Part shown: positions 1 through 7,698 of the stretch, piece by piece
Numbering within the stretch: position 1 is the stretch's first letter
How the letters are laid out: each line of letters opens with the position of its first letter
From: Bacillus sp. AFS059628
Lineage (GTDB): Bacteria > Bacillota > Bacilli > Bacillales > Bacillaceae_G
NCBI RefSeq assembly: GCF_002571225.1
Contig: NZ_NVEC01000066.1
Coordinates: 1 to 37,985, forward strand
Length of the DNA stretch: 37,985 nt
Direction of reading: 5' to 3'
Position numbers and translations under genes: made by a program
The notes under the pieces: model-generated
What the model saw: the letters and a program-made list of their open reading frames with translations, nothing else
What the model was told of the DNA's origin: nothing
The model's database searches: none

Positions 1-296
1 ATTAAAGTTTCACTTTATCCGGCTAATTTCCTCATAATCCATTCAATTGATCCCTCTAGTAAAATTTTTTCTCCACACCACGCTAATTAAAATACTGTGT
101 AAATTTCTTTCTAAAGTATTGTTTTTATTTCACACATAAATATTGAGAAAATTTCACTCCCCCTAAATGGAAAGGTAATAGAAATGTTCATAGAGAATTA
201 CTCGTAGATTCAATTTTTATCCCCCCATTTTGTGGGGAATGATTGCCTAGTGGTAATGGGATAAGGTTGAGCTACTTTATTAGGGGGAGTGGTTCT

Positions 297-1808
297 ATGT
301 TTAATAAAAAAATGGTGGCAATGGCAATGACTGTGCCGTTAGTAATGGGGACAATTTCTACAGTTTCGGCATTGGAAAAACAACAGCAAGTAAAGCTAGA
401 AGCTTATTCGCCGCAGAAAAAAGCAACAGAATATTTAAAAGAAAATGCTGCGCAGTATGGATTAAAAGCAGACCTTTCAGACTTACAATATATTTCTACA
501 ACAGAAACGTCAGTAGCTTCATATGTTAGATTCCAACAAGTTGTGAATGGTGCGCCTGTATTTTCGAAACAAATTACAGTTACTCTTAACGGAGAGGGAA
601 AGGGAGTACTTGCTGTTTCTGATTATCAATCTGTTAAAGGTGTGAAGGAAGCTACTACAAAAATTAGTGAAAAAGATGCAATACAAAAATCAATGGCGTA
701 TGTTGGAGAAGTAAGTGAACAAAACTTATGGGCTCCTACAGAGAAAGAATTTGGATATATTGTTGAAGAGGGAATTGCTCGTCCAGTATACAAAGTTGTA
801 GTCCATTCTAATAATCCGTTTGGTGCATGGGAAACATTTATTGATGCAGAAAATGGAAAGTTAATTAAAAAAGTTGATATAAACCGTAAAGCAGAAGGAT
901 CAGGAAAAGTATTTTTACCTAATCCAGTCGTATCTAGCGGTAGTAAAGTAGGTTTAAAAGATAACAATGATGCAGATTCAACAGCATTAACGAACCAATT
1001 AAAGACTGTTACGTTAAAAGGTTTAGATGGGACAGGATTTTTAATTGGAGAGTATGTAACGATTTCCTCAAAAGCAAAAACGAAAGCTACAAACTTACAA
1101 TTTAACTATACACGTGCAAATGATAGCTTTGAAGATGTGATGTCGTATTATCATATTGATACTTTACAACGTTACATTCAAAGTTTAGGTTTTAAAAATA
1201 TTAATAATCGCTCTATTAAAGTGAATGTGAATGGAACAACGGCGGACAACTCATTTTATTCTCCGACAACGAAAGCTTTAACCTTTGGTACTGGCGGAGT
1301 AGATGATGCAGAAGATGCAGGTATTATCGCACATGAATATGGACATTCAATTCAAGATAACCAAGTTCCTGGCTTCGGTAGTTCTGCAGAAGGTGGAGCG
1401 ATGGGAGAAGGATTTGGTGATTTCTTAGGTGCTACGTATGAAGATGCAGTATCGACAACAGGCTACGGAAAAGCATGTGTTGGAGAATGGGATGCGACTG
1501 CTTATTCTAGTTCAGATCCAACGTGCTTACGCCGATTAGATAATAATAAAGTGTATCCGAAAGATATTACGAATGAAGTACATGATGATGGAGAAATTTG
1601 GGCTCAAGGACAATATGAGATGGCGCAAGCATTTGGTCGTGATGTTGCAACGAAAATTATTTTACAATCGCACTGGTCGTTAACACCAAACTCTAAATTC
1701 AGTGATGGAGCAAAAGCAATTAAGCAAGCGGATGCTCTTTTATATGGCGGACAACATGCCGCTGATATCGATCGTATTTGGGCAGCGAGAGGAATTAGTA
1801 CGAATTAA
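297..1808 (+). CDS. Secreted zinc metalloprotease, fungalysin/thermolysin type
   Basis: Secreted zinc endopeptidase made as a pre-pro-enzyme. The ATG at 297 follows AGGGGGAG; a TTG further upstream has no suitable ribosome site and would put extra residues before the signal peptide. The 503-residue protein has a Lys-rich start and hydrophobic segment ending near SALEK (signal peptide), an FTP-like propeptide to about residue 220, then the catalytic part. The zinc motif HEYGH is at 346-350 and the third ligand is probably Glu371 in MGEGFGDF. The Gly-Glu-Gly setting of that Glu resembles M36 fungalysins more than the NExxSD form of classic M4 bacillolysin. The protein is shorter than thermolysin-type precursors (about 550 residues) but has no visible break. 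It is followed directly by a terminator, so it is monocistronic. Function by family knowledge: degradation of external protein. Confidence 0.9.
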   Translation: MFNKKMVAMAMTVPLVMGTISTVSALEKQQQVKLEAYSPQKKATEYLKENAAQYGLKADLSDLQYISTTETSVASYVRFQQVVNGAPVFSKQITVTLNGEGKGVLAVSDYQSVKGVKEATTKISEKDAIQKSMAYVGEVSEQNLWAPTEKEFGYIVEEGIARPVYKVVVHSNNPFGAWETFIDAENGKLIKKVDINRKAEGSGKVFLPNPVVSSGSKVGLKDNNDADSTALTNQLKTVTLKGLDGTGFLIGEYVTISSKAKTKATNLQFNYTRANDSFEDVMSYYHIDTLQRYIQSLGFKNINNRSIKVNVNGTTADNSFYSPTTKALTFGTGGVDDAEDAGIIAHEYGHSIQDNQVPGFGSSAEGGAMGEGFGDFLGATYEDAVSTTGYGKACVGEWDATAYSSSDPTCLRRLDNNKVYPKDITNEVHDDGEIWAQGQYEMAQAFGRDVATKIILQSHWSLTPNSKFSDGAKAIKQADALLYGGQHAADIDRIWAARGISTN

Positions 1809-1811
1809 TAT

Positions 1812-1845
1812 AAAAAGTCGTGGCATGTATAAGCCACGACTTTTT
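1812..1845. terminator. Bidirectional intrinsic terminator
   Basis: A perfect 13-bp inverted repeat (AAAAAGTCGTGGC at 1812-1824, complement at 1833-1845) ends in a T run on one strand and, by symmetry, on the other. It lies between the protease and the convergent minus-strand gene and could serve both. Confidence 0.85.
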
Positions 1846-1915
1846 AATTTGCCTTAGAACTGGTACTAGTAAAGTAAGCTATATGAATGATAATGTGAAT
1901 TTATTCGCATTTCAT

Positions 1916-2395
1916 TTATTTTTTTTCGTCTTTAAAAACAAAATGCTCTTTAAATTTTCTAGACTCCACTTTTTGACCATTTCGCATGGAGCGGAAAGGG
2001 TGTTCTTGCCAAGTAATCATTACATCAACTTCATCTGCTTTTGTAGCAACTGGAAAATTAGCATGTTCAAATCCAGTTTTTCCACTTGCTAAACGGTTTT
2101 CCTTTAGGGAGAAGAGTTCATATTTCGTTTTTGTTTTTGGCTCGTTGCGGAATACTTCGACTTGTACATTATATACTTCACTGTTTCCAACATTTTTCAA
2201 TGAAAATTGATATGTTTGAAATTCATCTTTTTTAGCTTGAAGCATATTCTTGTTTGTTTTTTTCGGTTTATCAATATTCACTTGCCATTGATCAGAGTTT
2301 TGAGAGATTGGTAAAGATTTTGGTGAATAGGCGTACGTTTCGTTTACTACAATTAGGCAAAACAATAGGAGAAAGAAACTAATCGCTTTTTGCAT
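1916..2395 (-). CDS. Small secreted protein of unknown function
   Basis: The 159-residue product starts at the minus-strand ATG at 2395, with GAGGTG five bases upstream; a GTG two codons earlier overlaps that site. Residues 1-23 form a hydrophobic signal peptide with an Ala-x-Ala-like end (ETYAY) and no lipobox cysteine. The mature part is charged and has beta-sandwich character: a stretch around FQTYQFSLKNVGNSEVYNV resembles CARDB-like or DUF11-like extracellular domains with a conserved N-x-G turn. It ends in a Lys-rich tail. No catalytic motif is visible, so I do not assign a function. It converges on the protease gene across a shared terminator. Confidence 0.75.
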   Translation of the reverse strand: MQKAISFFLLLFCLIVVNETYAYSPKSLPISQNSDQWQVNIDKPKKTNKNMLQAKKDEFQTYQFSLKNVGNSEVYNVQVEVFRNEPKTKTKYELFSLKENRLASGKTGFEHANFPVATKADEVDVMITWQEHPFRSMRNGQKVESRKFKEHFVFKDEKK

Positions 2396-2477
2396 ATACA
2401 CACCTCGCTATAAAATTTTTATTAATATGTGTAAATAAAACAGTAAATATGTAATTTAATGGAAAAAAGGTGATACT

Positions 2478-3842
2478 TTGATTCAAATGAATTTGAAAAA
2501 ACTTGAAGAAGTAGTAAATGGAGAAGGATTACAAGAATCGTTTCATCTTATAGAGATACATGGTGTCTGCATAGATTCCAAAAACATGAAAGAAGGAAAT
2601 TTATTTGTTCCAATCATTAGGATGAAAGATGGGCATGAGTATGTGAAAGAAGCAATGGATAATAGAGCTGTCGCTTCCTTGTGGAAAAAGTCTTACGGTA
2701 CTCCGCCAAAAGGGATTCCAATTATATTTGTGGATGACACTTTGTTTGCTTTGCAACAATTGGCACAATTTTATCGAAGAGAGATAAATGTAAAAGTAAT
2801 AGGAATTACAGGTAGTAATGGCAAGACTACGGTAAAAGATATAATAGGAAGCATTTTAAGTTCAACTTATAAAGTGCATAAAACAAAAGGTAATTTTAAT
2901 AGTCAAATCGGTTTGCCGTTAACAATTTTAGAAATGGAACGAAATACTGAGTTCTTAATACTTGAAATGGGAATGAGTGAAAAAGGACAAATTCGAAATT
3001 TATCACGAATCGCACAGCCAGATGTAGCGGTGATTACAATGATTGGGCAGTCTCATTTAGAAACGCTTGGATCAAGAAAAGAAATTGCGAAGGCTAAATT
3101 AGAGATTATTGACGGGTTAAGAGAAAATGGTTTGTTCTTATATAATGGTGATGAGCCATTGCTTTCTCGAAATAATAAAACGTCGAGTGTAAATTGTAAG
3201 ACATTTGGTGAAAAGGATACAAATGATTTGTTTCCAACGAACGTACAATTAGATGAATATGGTGTTCATTTTAAATTAAATCATTCAAAAATACAGTACG
3301 ATGTTCCCTTACATGGAAAACATAATATTTTTAATACGATTGTCGGAATCGCTGTAGGTCAATTTTACAAAGTCCCTATAGAAAAAATACAAGAAGCATT
3401 GCAGCAAATAAATATTACACAAATGCGCTTTCAGTTTTTAACCGCTAAAACAGGTTTTACAATTATTAACGATGCATGGAATGCCAGTCCTTCCTCCATG
3501 AAGGCTGCAATTGAAACGTTGCAGAAATTAAATGCCTATAAGAAAAAAATGATAGTGATTGGGGATATGTTGGAGTTAGGCAAGAAAGCTGAAACATATC
3601 ATAGAGAAATTGGTAAAATGTTAAATGAGGAGATTATTCAATATGTATTTACGTATGGAGAGTTAGCCAAAATTGTAGCGGAAGAAGCAAGAAAGAACTA
3701 TCATACAGGAAAAATAAAGTCATTTGATAATAAAGCCGAGATAGCAGAGGAAGTATTAAAAGTAATAACGAAAAAGGATGTTGTTTTACTGAAAGGTTCA
3801 CGTGGAATGGCTTTAGAGGAAATTGTACAAAACTGGATATGA
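2478..3842 (+). CDS. MurF-like Mur ligase (UDP-MurNAc-tripeptide:D-Ala-D-Ala ligase family), probably a paralogue
   Basis: ATP-dependent Mur ligase that would join D-Ala-D-Ala to UDP-MurNAc-tripeptide in the cytoplasm. The start is TTG at 2478, preceded by AAAGGTGAT at proper spacing; the ATG at 2487 is too far from it. Of 454 residues, 1-105 form the substrate domain, the ATP loop GITGSNGKTT is at 109-118, the central domain includes LILEMGMSEKGQI, and the C-terminal ligase domain carries NDAWNASPSSM and IGDMLELG. These are the family signatures and the length is normal. The gene stands outside a ddl-murF or dcw setting, so it is probably a second MurF-like copy. Its true substrate is an inference. 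It has its own ribosome site and no downstream partner; the aspS2 promoter starts 25 bases after its stop. Confidence 0.85.
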   Translation: MIQMNLKKLEEVVNGEGLQESFHLIEIHGVCIDSKNMKEGNLFVPIIRMKDGHEYVKEAMDNRAVASLWKKSYGTPPKGIPIIFVDDTLFALQQLAQFYRREINVKVIGITGSNGKTTVKDIIGSILSSTYKVHKTKGNFNSQIGLPLTILEMERNTEFLILEMGMSEKGQIRNLSRIAQPDVAVITMIGQSHLETLGSRKEIAKAKLEIIDGLRENGLFLYNGDEPLLSRNNKTSSVNCKTFGEKDTNDLFPTNVQLDEYGVHFKLNHSKIQYDVPLHGKHNIFNTIVGIAVGQFYKVPIEKIQEALQQINITQMRFQFLTAKTGFTIINDAWNASPSSMKAAIETLQKLNAYKKKMIVIGDMLELGKKAETYHREIGKMLNEEIIQYVFTYGELAKIVAEEARKNYHTGKIKSFDNKAEIAEEVLKVITKKDVVLLKGSRGMALEEIVQNWI

Positions 3843-3867
3843 AAAATTAAAATATATTTAAAAGTGC

Positions 3868-3896
3868 TTGCATTTTATAGTGTGAAGAGATAGAAT
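3868..3896 (+). promoter_or_regulatory. SigA promoter of the aspS2 T-box leader
   Basis: TTGCAT (3868-3873), a 17-base spacer, then TAGAAT (3891-3896). This is a close SigA match placed just upstream of the T-box, predicting a transcript start near 3903. Confidence 0.75.
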
Positions 3897-3902
3897 ACTC
3901 TG

Positions 3903-4139
3903 TAAATATAAAAAGTGATGATCAGGAAAAGTACATGATGCAAAGGTCTACAGAGAGCAATTGGTTGCTGAGAAGATTGCGATACCGCATGATGGAAAGA
4001 CACCTGTGAGTGTTGCTTTGAACGTGATAATTAGTAAAAGCAAACGGTACCTACCGTTATCAGGGCTAAGATGGTCATTATGACAATTTGGGTGGTACCG
4101 CGGAAAAATCCGTCCCTATTTATAGGGGCGGATTTTTGT
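3903..4139 (+). promoter_or_regulatory. T-box riboswitch leader with terminator, probable Asn specifier
   Basis: A tRNA-sensing transcription attenuator. The specifier-loop motif AGTA lies at about 3930, the Stem I ACAGAGAGC motif at about 3950-3958, and the antiterminator T-box GGTGGTACCGCGG at 4091-4103, with TGG at 4093-4095 to pair with the tRNA CCA end. The terminator stem is 4104-4118 with 4123-4137 plus T run. Pairing the lower Stem I arms (GATGATC with GATAATT) and aligning to the second T-box in this window puts the specifier at AAC, 4021-4023, i.e. tRNA-Asn; an overlapping GAA starts one base earlier. Uncharged tRNA-Asn would stabilise the antiterminator and allow aspS2 transcription. 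The T-box itself is certain; the specifier is inferred from hand-folding. Confidence 0.9.
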
Positions 4140-4164
4140 ATTCTTTTAAGGGAGGTGAGTGACC

Positions 4165-4338
4165 GTGGATGATGACGATGACAACAACAATAACGTAAAT
4201 AAATATAAAATTACCGGAGGGAAAAATAATGGAGTCAATAATGAAGCGTTCACTCACAAAAGAATGTACAAAGCAAGGCGGAAAAGTTGTATTACTTCAA
4301 GGGTGGGTAAAAAAGATTCGTCATCTTGGAAATGTTAG
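4165..4338 (+). CDS. Candidate aspS2 leader peptide with Asp5-Asn4 codon run
   Basis: A GTG at 4165 follows GGAGGTGAG (4151-4159), one of the best Shine-Dalgarno sequences in the window, at seven-base spacing. The 57-codon frame begins Val/Met, then Asp codons GAT GAT GAC GAT GAC, then Asn codons AAC AAC AAT AAC, with six more Asn codons later. It runs through the aspS2 ribosome site (4216-4221) and start (4229) in another frame and stops at 4338, overlapping aspS2 by 110 bases. The two repeated amino acids are those whose tRNAs a non-discriminating AspRS charges, which argues against chance. Inference: ribosomes stalled on the run leave the aspS2 ribosome site free, while ribosomes that pass it run over the start and depress initiation. 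Beyond the run the peptide is charged and has no recognisable fold. Translation has not been shown. Confidence 0.6.
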   Translation: MDDDDDNNNNVNKYKITGGKNNGVNNEAFTHKRMYKARRKSCITSRVGKKDSSSWKC

Positions 4339-5527
4339 TTTTTTATTATTACGGGACAGAACAGGGGTAATTCAATGTGTATTAGAAAATGAATTAGCTG
4401 GATATAAAGTTGATGTAGAAAGTGTCGTCCATGTAATCGGCGAGATAGTCGAAACAACGAAAACAGAATTGGGTGTTGAATTACTTGCGCATGAAGTGAA
4501 AGTAATAAACGGTGCAGAACAACTTCCATTTGAAATAAATAAAAAGAAGTTACAAGTTGGCTTAGATCAACTACTTAATGAGCGGGTATTATCATTAAGA
4601 CATGAGAGAATTGCGGCGATATTTAAAGTGAAATCTACGTTCGTTCATAGCTTTAGTGAATTCCTTGCAGAGAACGATTTCACACGTATATTTACTCCGA
4701 AAATTGTTTCGCAAGGGGCAGAAGGAGGAGCAAATGTTTTTAAGCTTCCATACTTCCAAAAAGAAGCTTATTTAGCACAATCACCACAGTTTTATAAGCA
4801 AATGATGGTAGCTGGGGGATTAGAGCGTGTTTTTGAAATTGCACCTGTATATAGAGCGGAACATCATAATTCTTCTCGTCATTTGAATGAATATATATCG
4901 TTAGACGTAGAGCTTGGCTTTATTCATGATTTTCATGAAGTGATGCAATTAGAAACGGATGTTTTACGTTATATGTTTCAACAAGTAGCAAAAAATTGTG
5001 AAAAAGAACTACAACTATTACAAATAGAAGTACCTGTTATTACAGAAATACCGAAAATTACATTGTTACAAGCACAAGAAATCTTAAAAAGTAAGTATCG
5101 TAAAGAATCTCCTGTAGGGGATTTAGATACAGAAGGTGAAAAGTTACTAGGGAAATATGTGAAGGAAACATATAAGAGTGAGTTTGTTTTCATTACACAT
5201 TATCCGAAAGAAGCGAGACCGATGTATACGATGCCGAATAAAGAGAATCCAGCTATAACTGATTCGTTCGACTTACTATATAAAGGATTAGAAATAACAT
5301 CAGGAGCACAGCGAATTCATAATTATGAAATGTTACTCGCTTCGTTTAACGAAAAAGGATTACATCCCGATAAGTTTCAATCGTATTTAAATACATTTCG
5401 ATACGGTTGTCCCCCGCACGGTGGTTTTGGAATTGGGTTAGAGAGAGTTGTATATAAACTATTAGAATTAACAAATGTACGAGAAGCGAGTGCTTTTCCG
5501 AGAGATTGTACTCGTCTTATACCATAA
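4229..5527 (+). CDS. aspS2: Archaeal-type aspartyl-tRNA synthetase AspRS2, probably non-discriminating
   Basis: Class II synthetase that activates Asp and loads it onto tRNA-Asp and, if non-discriminating, tRNA-Asn for later GatCAB amidation. Start ATG 4229 has GGAGGG seven bases upstream; an in-frame ATG 12 bases later is less well placed. The 432-residue length fits the archaeal/AspRS2 type and not the bacterial type (about 590, with a GAD insert). Seen: N-terminal OB anticodon domain with GWVKKIRHLGNVSF, motif 2 YRAEHHNSSRHLNEY, motif 3 GIGLERV at 401-407. The two OB positions that read C36 of tRNA-Asp in discriminating archaeal enzymes (Trp, Lys) appear here as Lys28 and Glu80 by hand alignment, consistent with relaxed tRNA choice. 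The Asn-type T-box points the same way. Controlled by promoter, T-box and the overlapping leader frame. Confidence 0.92.
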   Translation: MESIMKRSLTKECTKQGGKVVLLQGWVKKIRHLGNVSFLLLRDRTGVIQCVLENELAGYKVDVESVVHVIGEIVETTKTELGVELLAHEVKVINGAEQLPFEINKKKLQVGLDQLLNERVLSLRHERIAAIFKVKSTFVHSFSEFLAENDFTRIFTPKIVSQGAEGGANVFKLPYFQKEAYLAQSPQFYKQMMVAGGLERVFEIAPVYRAEHHNSSRHLNEYISLDVELGFIHDFHEVMQLETDVLRYMFQQVAKNCEKELQLLQIEVPVITEIPKITLLQAQEILKSKYRKESPVGDLDTEGEKLLGKYVKETYKSEFVFITHYPKEARPMYTMPNKENPAITDSFDLLYKGLEITSGAQRIHNYEMLLASFNEKGLHPDKFQSYLNTFRYGCPPHGGFGIGLERVVYKLLELTNVREASAFPRDCTRLIP

Positions 5528-5531
5528 TATT

Positions 5532-5563
5532 AAACCCCTTCTATATTACAGAAGGGGTTTATG
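5532..5563 (+). terminator. Intrinsic terminator after aspS2
   Basis: Perfect 11-bp stem (AAACCCCTTCT at 5532-5542, complement 5550-5560) with a seven-base loop. The T run is short (three). Confidence 0.75.
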
Positions 5564-5643
5564 TATTTCAACATATGTTAAAGGGAATAATAGTTTTTTT
5601 GTGTGAAAATATGTAAATTATATTAAGAACATTTTATAATGAA

Positions 5644-5673
5644 TTGAGAAAAAGAAAATTCATAAGTTATAAT
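5644..5673 (+). promoter_or_regulatory. SigA promoter for the type VII secretion operon
   Basis: TTGAGA at 5644-5649, 18-base spacer, TATAAT at 5668-5673, 53 bases before the VWA gene start. A second TATAAT at 5635-5640 has no good -35 partner. Confidence 0.65.
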
Positions 5674-5725
5674 GAAATATGAATATAAAAAAGTTCATAT
5701 AATAATGTATGGAAGGGTATGAAAC

Positions 5726-6490
5726 ATGTTATATCAAACTCAAGCAACACAACAAACACCAGCTTATATAATTTATCTTCTTGATGTAAGCGCATCAATG
5801 AACCAAATGATGGATGCAGGCGGAGAAGAAAAAAGAAGAATTGATATTGTAACGGATGCTCTTTCTTTAGCGATTCGCCAAATGGTATTTCGTTCAACAA
5901 AAGGTAGTCGCTTGCTCCCGAGATATAAGTTATCTATTTTAGCCTATAGCGATCATGTTTTTGATTTATTGGGCGGTGTGAAAACAATAGATGAGGTAGC
6001 AAGACTGCGTCCATTAGAAAAAATTCAAACGCATCGTTTAACTGATACAGCAAAAGCTTTCTCTGTAGTGGAGAAGTTATTGCAAAAGGAATTACTAAAT
6101 TTACAAGATGGGCCAGCTCCTGTTGTTTGTCATATGACAGATGGGGCATCAACTGGTGAAGATCCAGAATTAATTGTACGAAGAATTATGAATATGTCTG
6201 TACCTGATGGAAACGTACTAATTGAAAATATTTTTATTTCAGATGAAATTATGCAAGAACAAATTTCTAATATAAAGAAGTGGGAAGGGATTATGCCAAA
6301 TACAGAGATTACAGATGAATATGGTGCAAAGTTGCAAAGACTTTCATCGCCTATCCCTCAAAGCTATCGTGAGATGATGACGGAACATGGGTTTCATATT
6401 GCAGATGGTGCTGTGATGATGTTTCCTGGGACAAATGCGGACTTAGTATCACTTGGATTTCAAATGTCTGCTGCAACGCCGGTTCGATAG
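5726..6490 (+). CDS. VWA-domain protein of the T7SS locus
   Basis: First gene of the type VII cluster. The ATG at 5726 lies eight bases after GGAAGGG. The 254-residue protein is one von Willebrand factor A domain without signal peptide or membrane segment, so it is probably cytosolic. The metal-ion-dependent adhesion site is complete: DVSAS at 20-24, Thr106 in HRLTDTAKAF, Asp139 in MTDGAST. Such domains bind a partner through a divalent ion. It is 14 bases upstream of the PP2C gene, with which it is surely cotranscribed. A VWA domain also occurs fused to the kinase PpkA in type VI secretion, and a kinase-like protein lies downstream here, so a role in a phosphorylation switch is a reasonable inference. 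TerY-like VWA proteins are a more distant alternative. Confidence 0.85.
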   Translation: MLYQTQATQQTPAYIIYLLDVSASMNQMMDAGGEEKRRIDIVTDALSLAIRQMVFRSTKGSRLLPRYKLSILAYSDHVFDLLGGVKTIDEVARLRPLEKIQTHRLTDTAKAFSVVEKLLQKELLNLQDGPAPVVCHMTDGASTGEDPELIVRRIMNMSVPDGNVLIENIFISDEIMQEQISNIKKWEGIMPNTEITDEYGAKLQRLSSPIPQSYREMMTEHGFHIADGAVMMFPGTNADLVSLGFQMSAATPVR

Positions 6491-6504
6491 GAGGGGGGAG
6501 TAAG

Positions 6505-7275
6505 GTGAAATATACCCTATCGCAAAAGGAAGAAACGGTATTGCAAGAAAAGGAAACGAAACATTTTACTTATAGATATAGTTATGTAAGAGCAAAAGAA
6601 ACGCAGGATTTAAACGAGAGTGGACAAGACTTTCTAGTATTTCTAGATAATGGATCTAGTTTCGTATTTGCCTTATGTGATGGTGTAGGGCTATCTTTTC
6701 ATGGTGAAATTGCGGCGAAATTTCTTGGTATGAAGTTAGTAAACTTGTTTGATACATGTCAAGAAAGTGGACTGGATATTGCTACATTATTAAATGAACA
6801 GTTAAATAATTGGATAGAAGAAGCTTCAGAGGAAGTGAGTGCATTTCGATTGCCAGAAGAAACACCATGGTTACTACGCGATGTTTTGGAAGAAAAGCGA
6901 AAAAAAGGTAGTGAAACGATGTTTATTGGCGGAAAAATAGAACTCATTCCAAATCAAGATAAAGTACAAATAACGATAGTTACACATGGAGATTCATTTG
7001 TACAATTGTTTCAAGATAAGGAGAATTGTTCGAATATAATGAGGTTTAATAGAAATATAGAGAAAAGATGGTCTACACAGCGAGGCATTATTGGTGGGGA
7101 ATTGGCGGTTTTTTCAAAGGCATTATCTAGGCAAGAAGCGAATCGGATAGTTATTCACTCAGACGGACTCACGCTGCTTAAGCGGTATAACTTTGAGGAA
7201 GTGTTAAAAGAAATTGAGAGGGAACAGAACTCTCCGACAAGCGATGATATTTCATTTTTAGATGTTTCTTGGTAA
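6505..7275 (+). CDS. PP2C-family Ser/Thr protein phosphatase
   Basis: Soluble 256-residue metal-dependent phosphatase of the PP2C/PPM type. The GTG at 6505 follows GAGGGGGGAG by four to five bases. Seen in order: Asp42 in ESGQDF, Asp59-Gly60 in ALCDGVGLSFHGE (DGMGG equivalent), GDS at 162-164 in the core strand, SDG at 219-221, and final Asp247-Asp248 in DDISFLD. All metal-binding positions appear kept, so it is probably active. The DGMGG motif is divergent (DGVGLS). Standing between a VWA gene and the secretion ATPase with a kinase-like gene downstream, it likely reverses phosphorylation of a T7SS component. That role is inferred from context; the family assignment comes from motifs. Confidence 0.88.
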   Translation: MKYTLSQKEETVLQEKETKHFTYRYSYVRAKETQDLNESGQDFLVFLDNGSSFVFALCDGVGLSFHGEIAAKFLGMKLVNLFDTCQESGLDIATLLNEQLNNWIEEASEEVSAFRLPEETPWLLRDVLEEKRKKGSETMFIGGKIELIPNQDKVQITIVTHGDSFVQLFQDKENCSNIMRFNRNIEKRWSTQRGIIGGELAVFSKALSRQEANRIVIHSDGLTLLKRYNFEEVLKEIEREQNSPTSDDISFLDVSW

Positions 7276-7304
7276 CAAACATGATGGAAAAAAGGTGAAT
7301 AAAT

Positions 7305-7667
7305 GTGGAAGAGATTATTGTGACATACATAAAACAGTCAAATGAAGAAATTGATATTGCAATTCCAAATGACGTAAAAGTGGTGCAAATTATTGAAGCG
7401 ATTTTACATCATGAAAAAATAGATGAAGCATTAAGCGGGATCTATGAAATTAGAGTGGCAAAAGATAAAGAAGAGTGGCATTCTATTCGAAATGATGAAA
7501 CGTTGCGCGATAATGATGTGTGGGATGGACAATATGTAATGCTACATAAAAAAGGAGCAATTATCCCTTCTTTTGAAATGATGCCAGCAAAAGAAGTTTA
7601 TAATGAACCTGTTAAACAAGATATGTCTTCTAGTGAAGAAGATTATGTATGGAAAATCATTGAGTAA
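7305..7667 (+). CDS. YukD/EsaB-like ubiquitin-fold protein of T7SS
   Basis: Small cytosolic protein. The start is GTG at 7305, seven bases after AAAAAAGGTG; the ATG two bases earlier runs into a stop. Residues 1-80 have the pattern of the YukD ubiquitin-like fold: an amphipathic first strand, a helix around VKVVQIIEAILHHEKID, then strands ending in the VMLHKKG region. The 40-residue C-terminal tail is acidic and beyond the usual YukD length of about 80. EsaB/YukD proteins are regulators or accessory subunits of Firmicute type VII systems, and genes for them commonly sit beside the EssC/YukB ATPase, as here (31 bases away). The similarity is weak at sequence level; position supports it. Confidence 0.75.
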   Translation: MEEIIVTYIKQSNEEIDIAIPNDVKVVQIIEAILHHEKIDEALSGIYEIRVAKDKEEWHSIRNDETLRDNDVWDGQYVMLHKKGAIIPSFEMMPAKEVYNEPVKQDMSSSEEDYVWKIIE

Positions 7668-7698
7668 TAGTTTTGGGATGGGGAAGGAGAAATGTTTT

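Noticed and set aside
177-192. PlcR-box-like sequence upstream of the secreted protease
   Set aside because: It matches the TTNCATA-like right half of TATGNAN4TNCATA but has two mismatches in the fixed bases of the left half, too weak to call.
626-967. Minus-strand open frame opposite the protease gene
   Set aside because: A shadow frame without a ribosome site, lying inside a clear coding gene.
4163-4200. Asp/Asn codon run as the N-terminus of aspS2 itself
   Set aside because: It is in a different frame from the synthetase, whose own ATG at 4229 has a good ribosome site.
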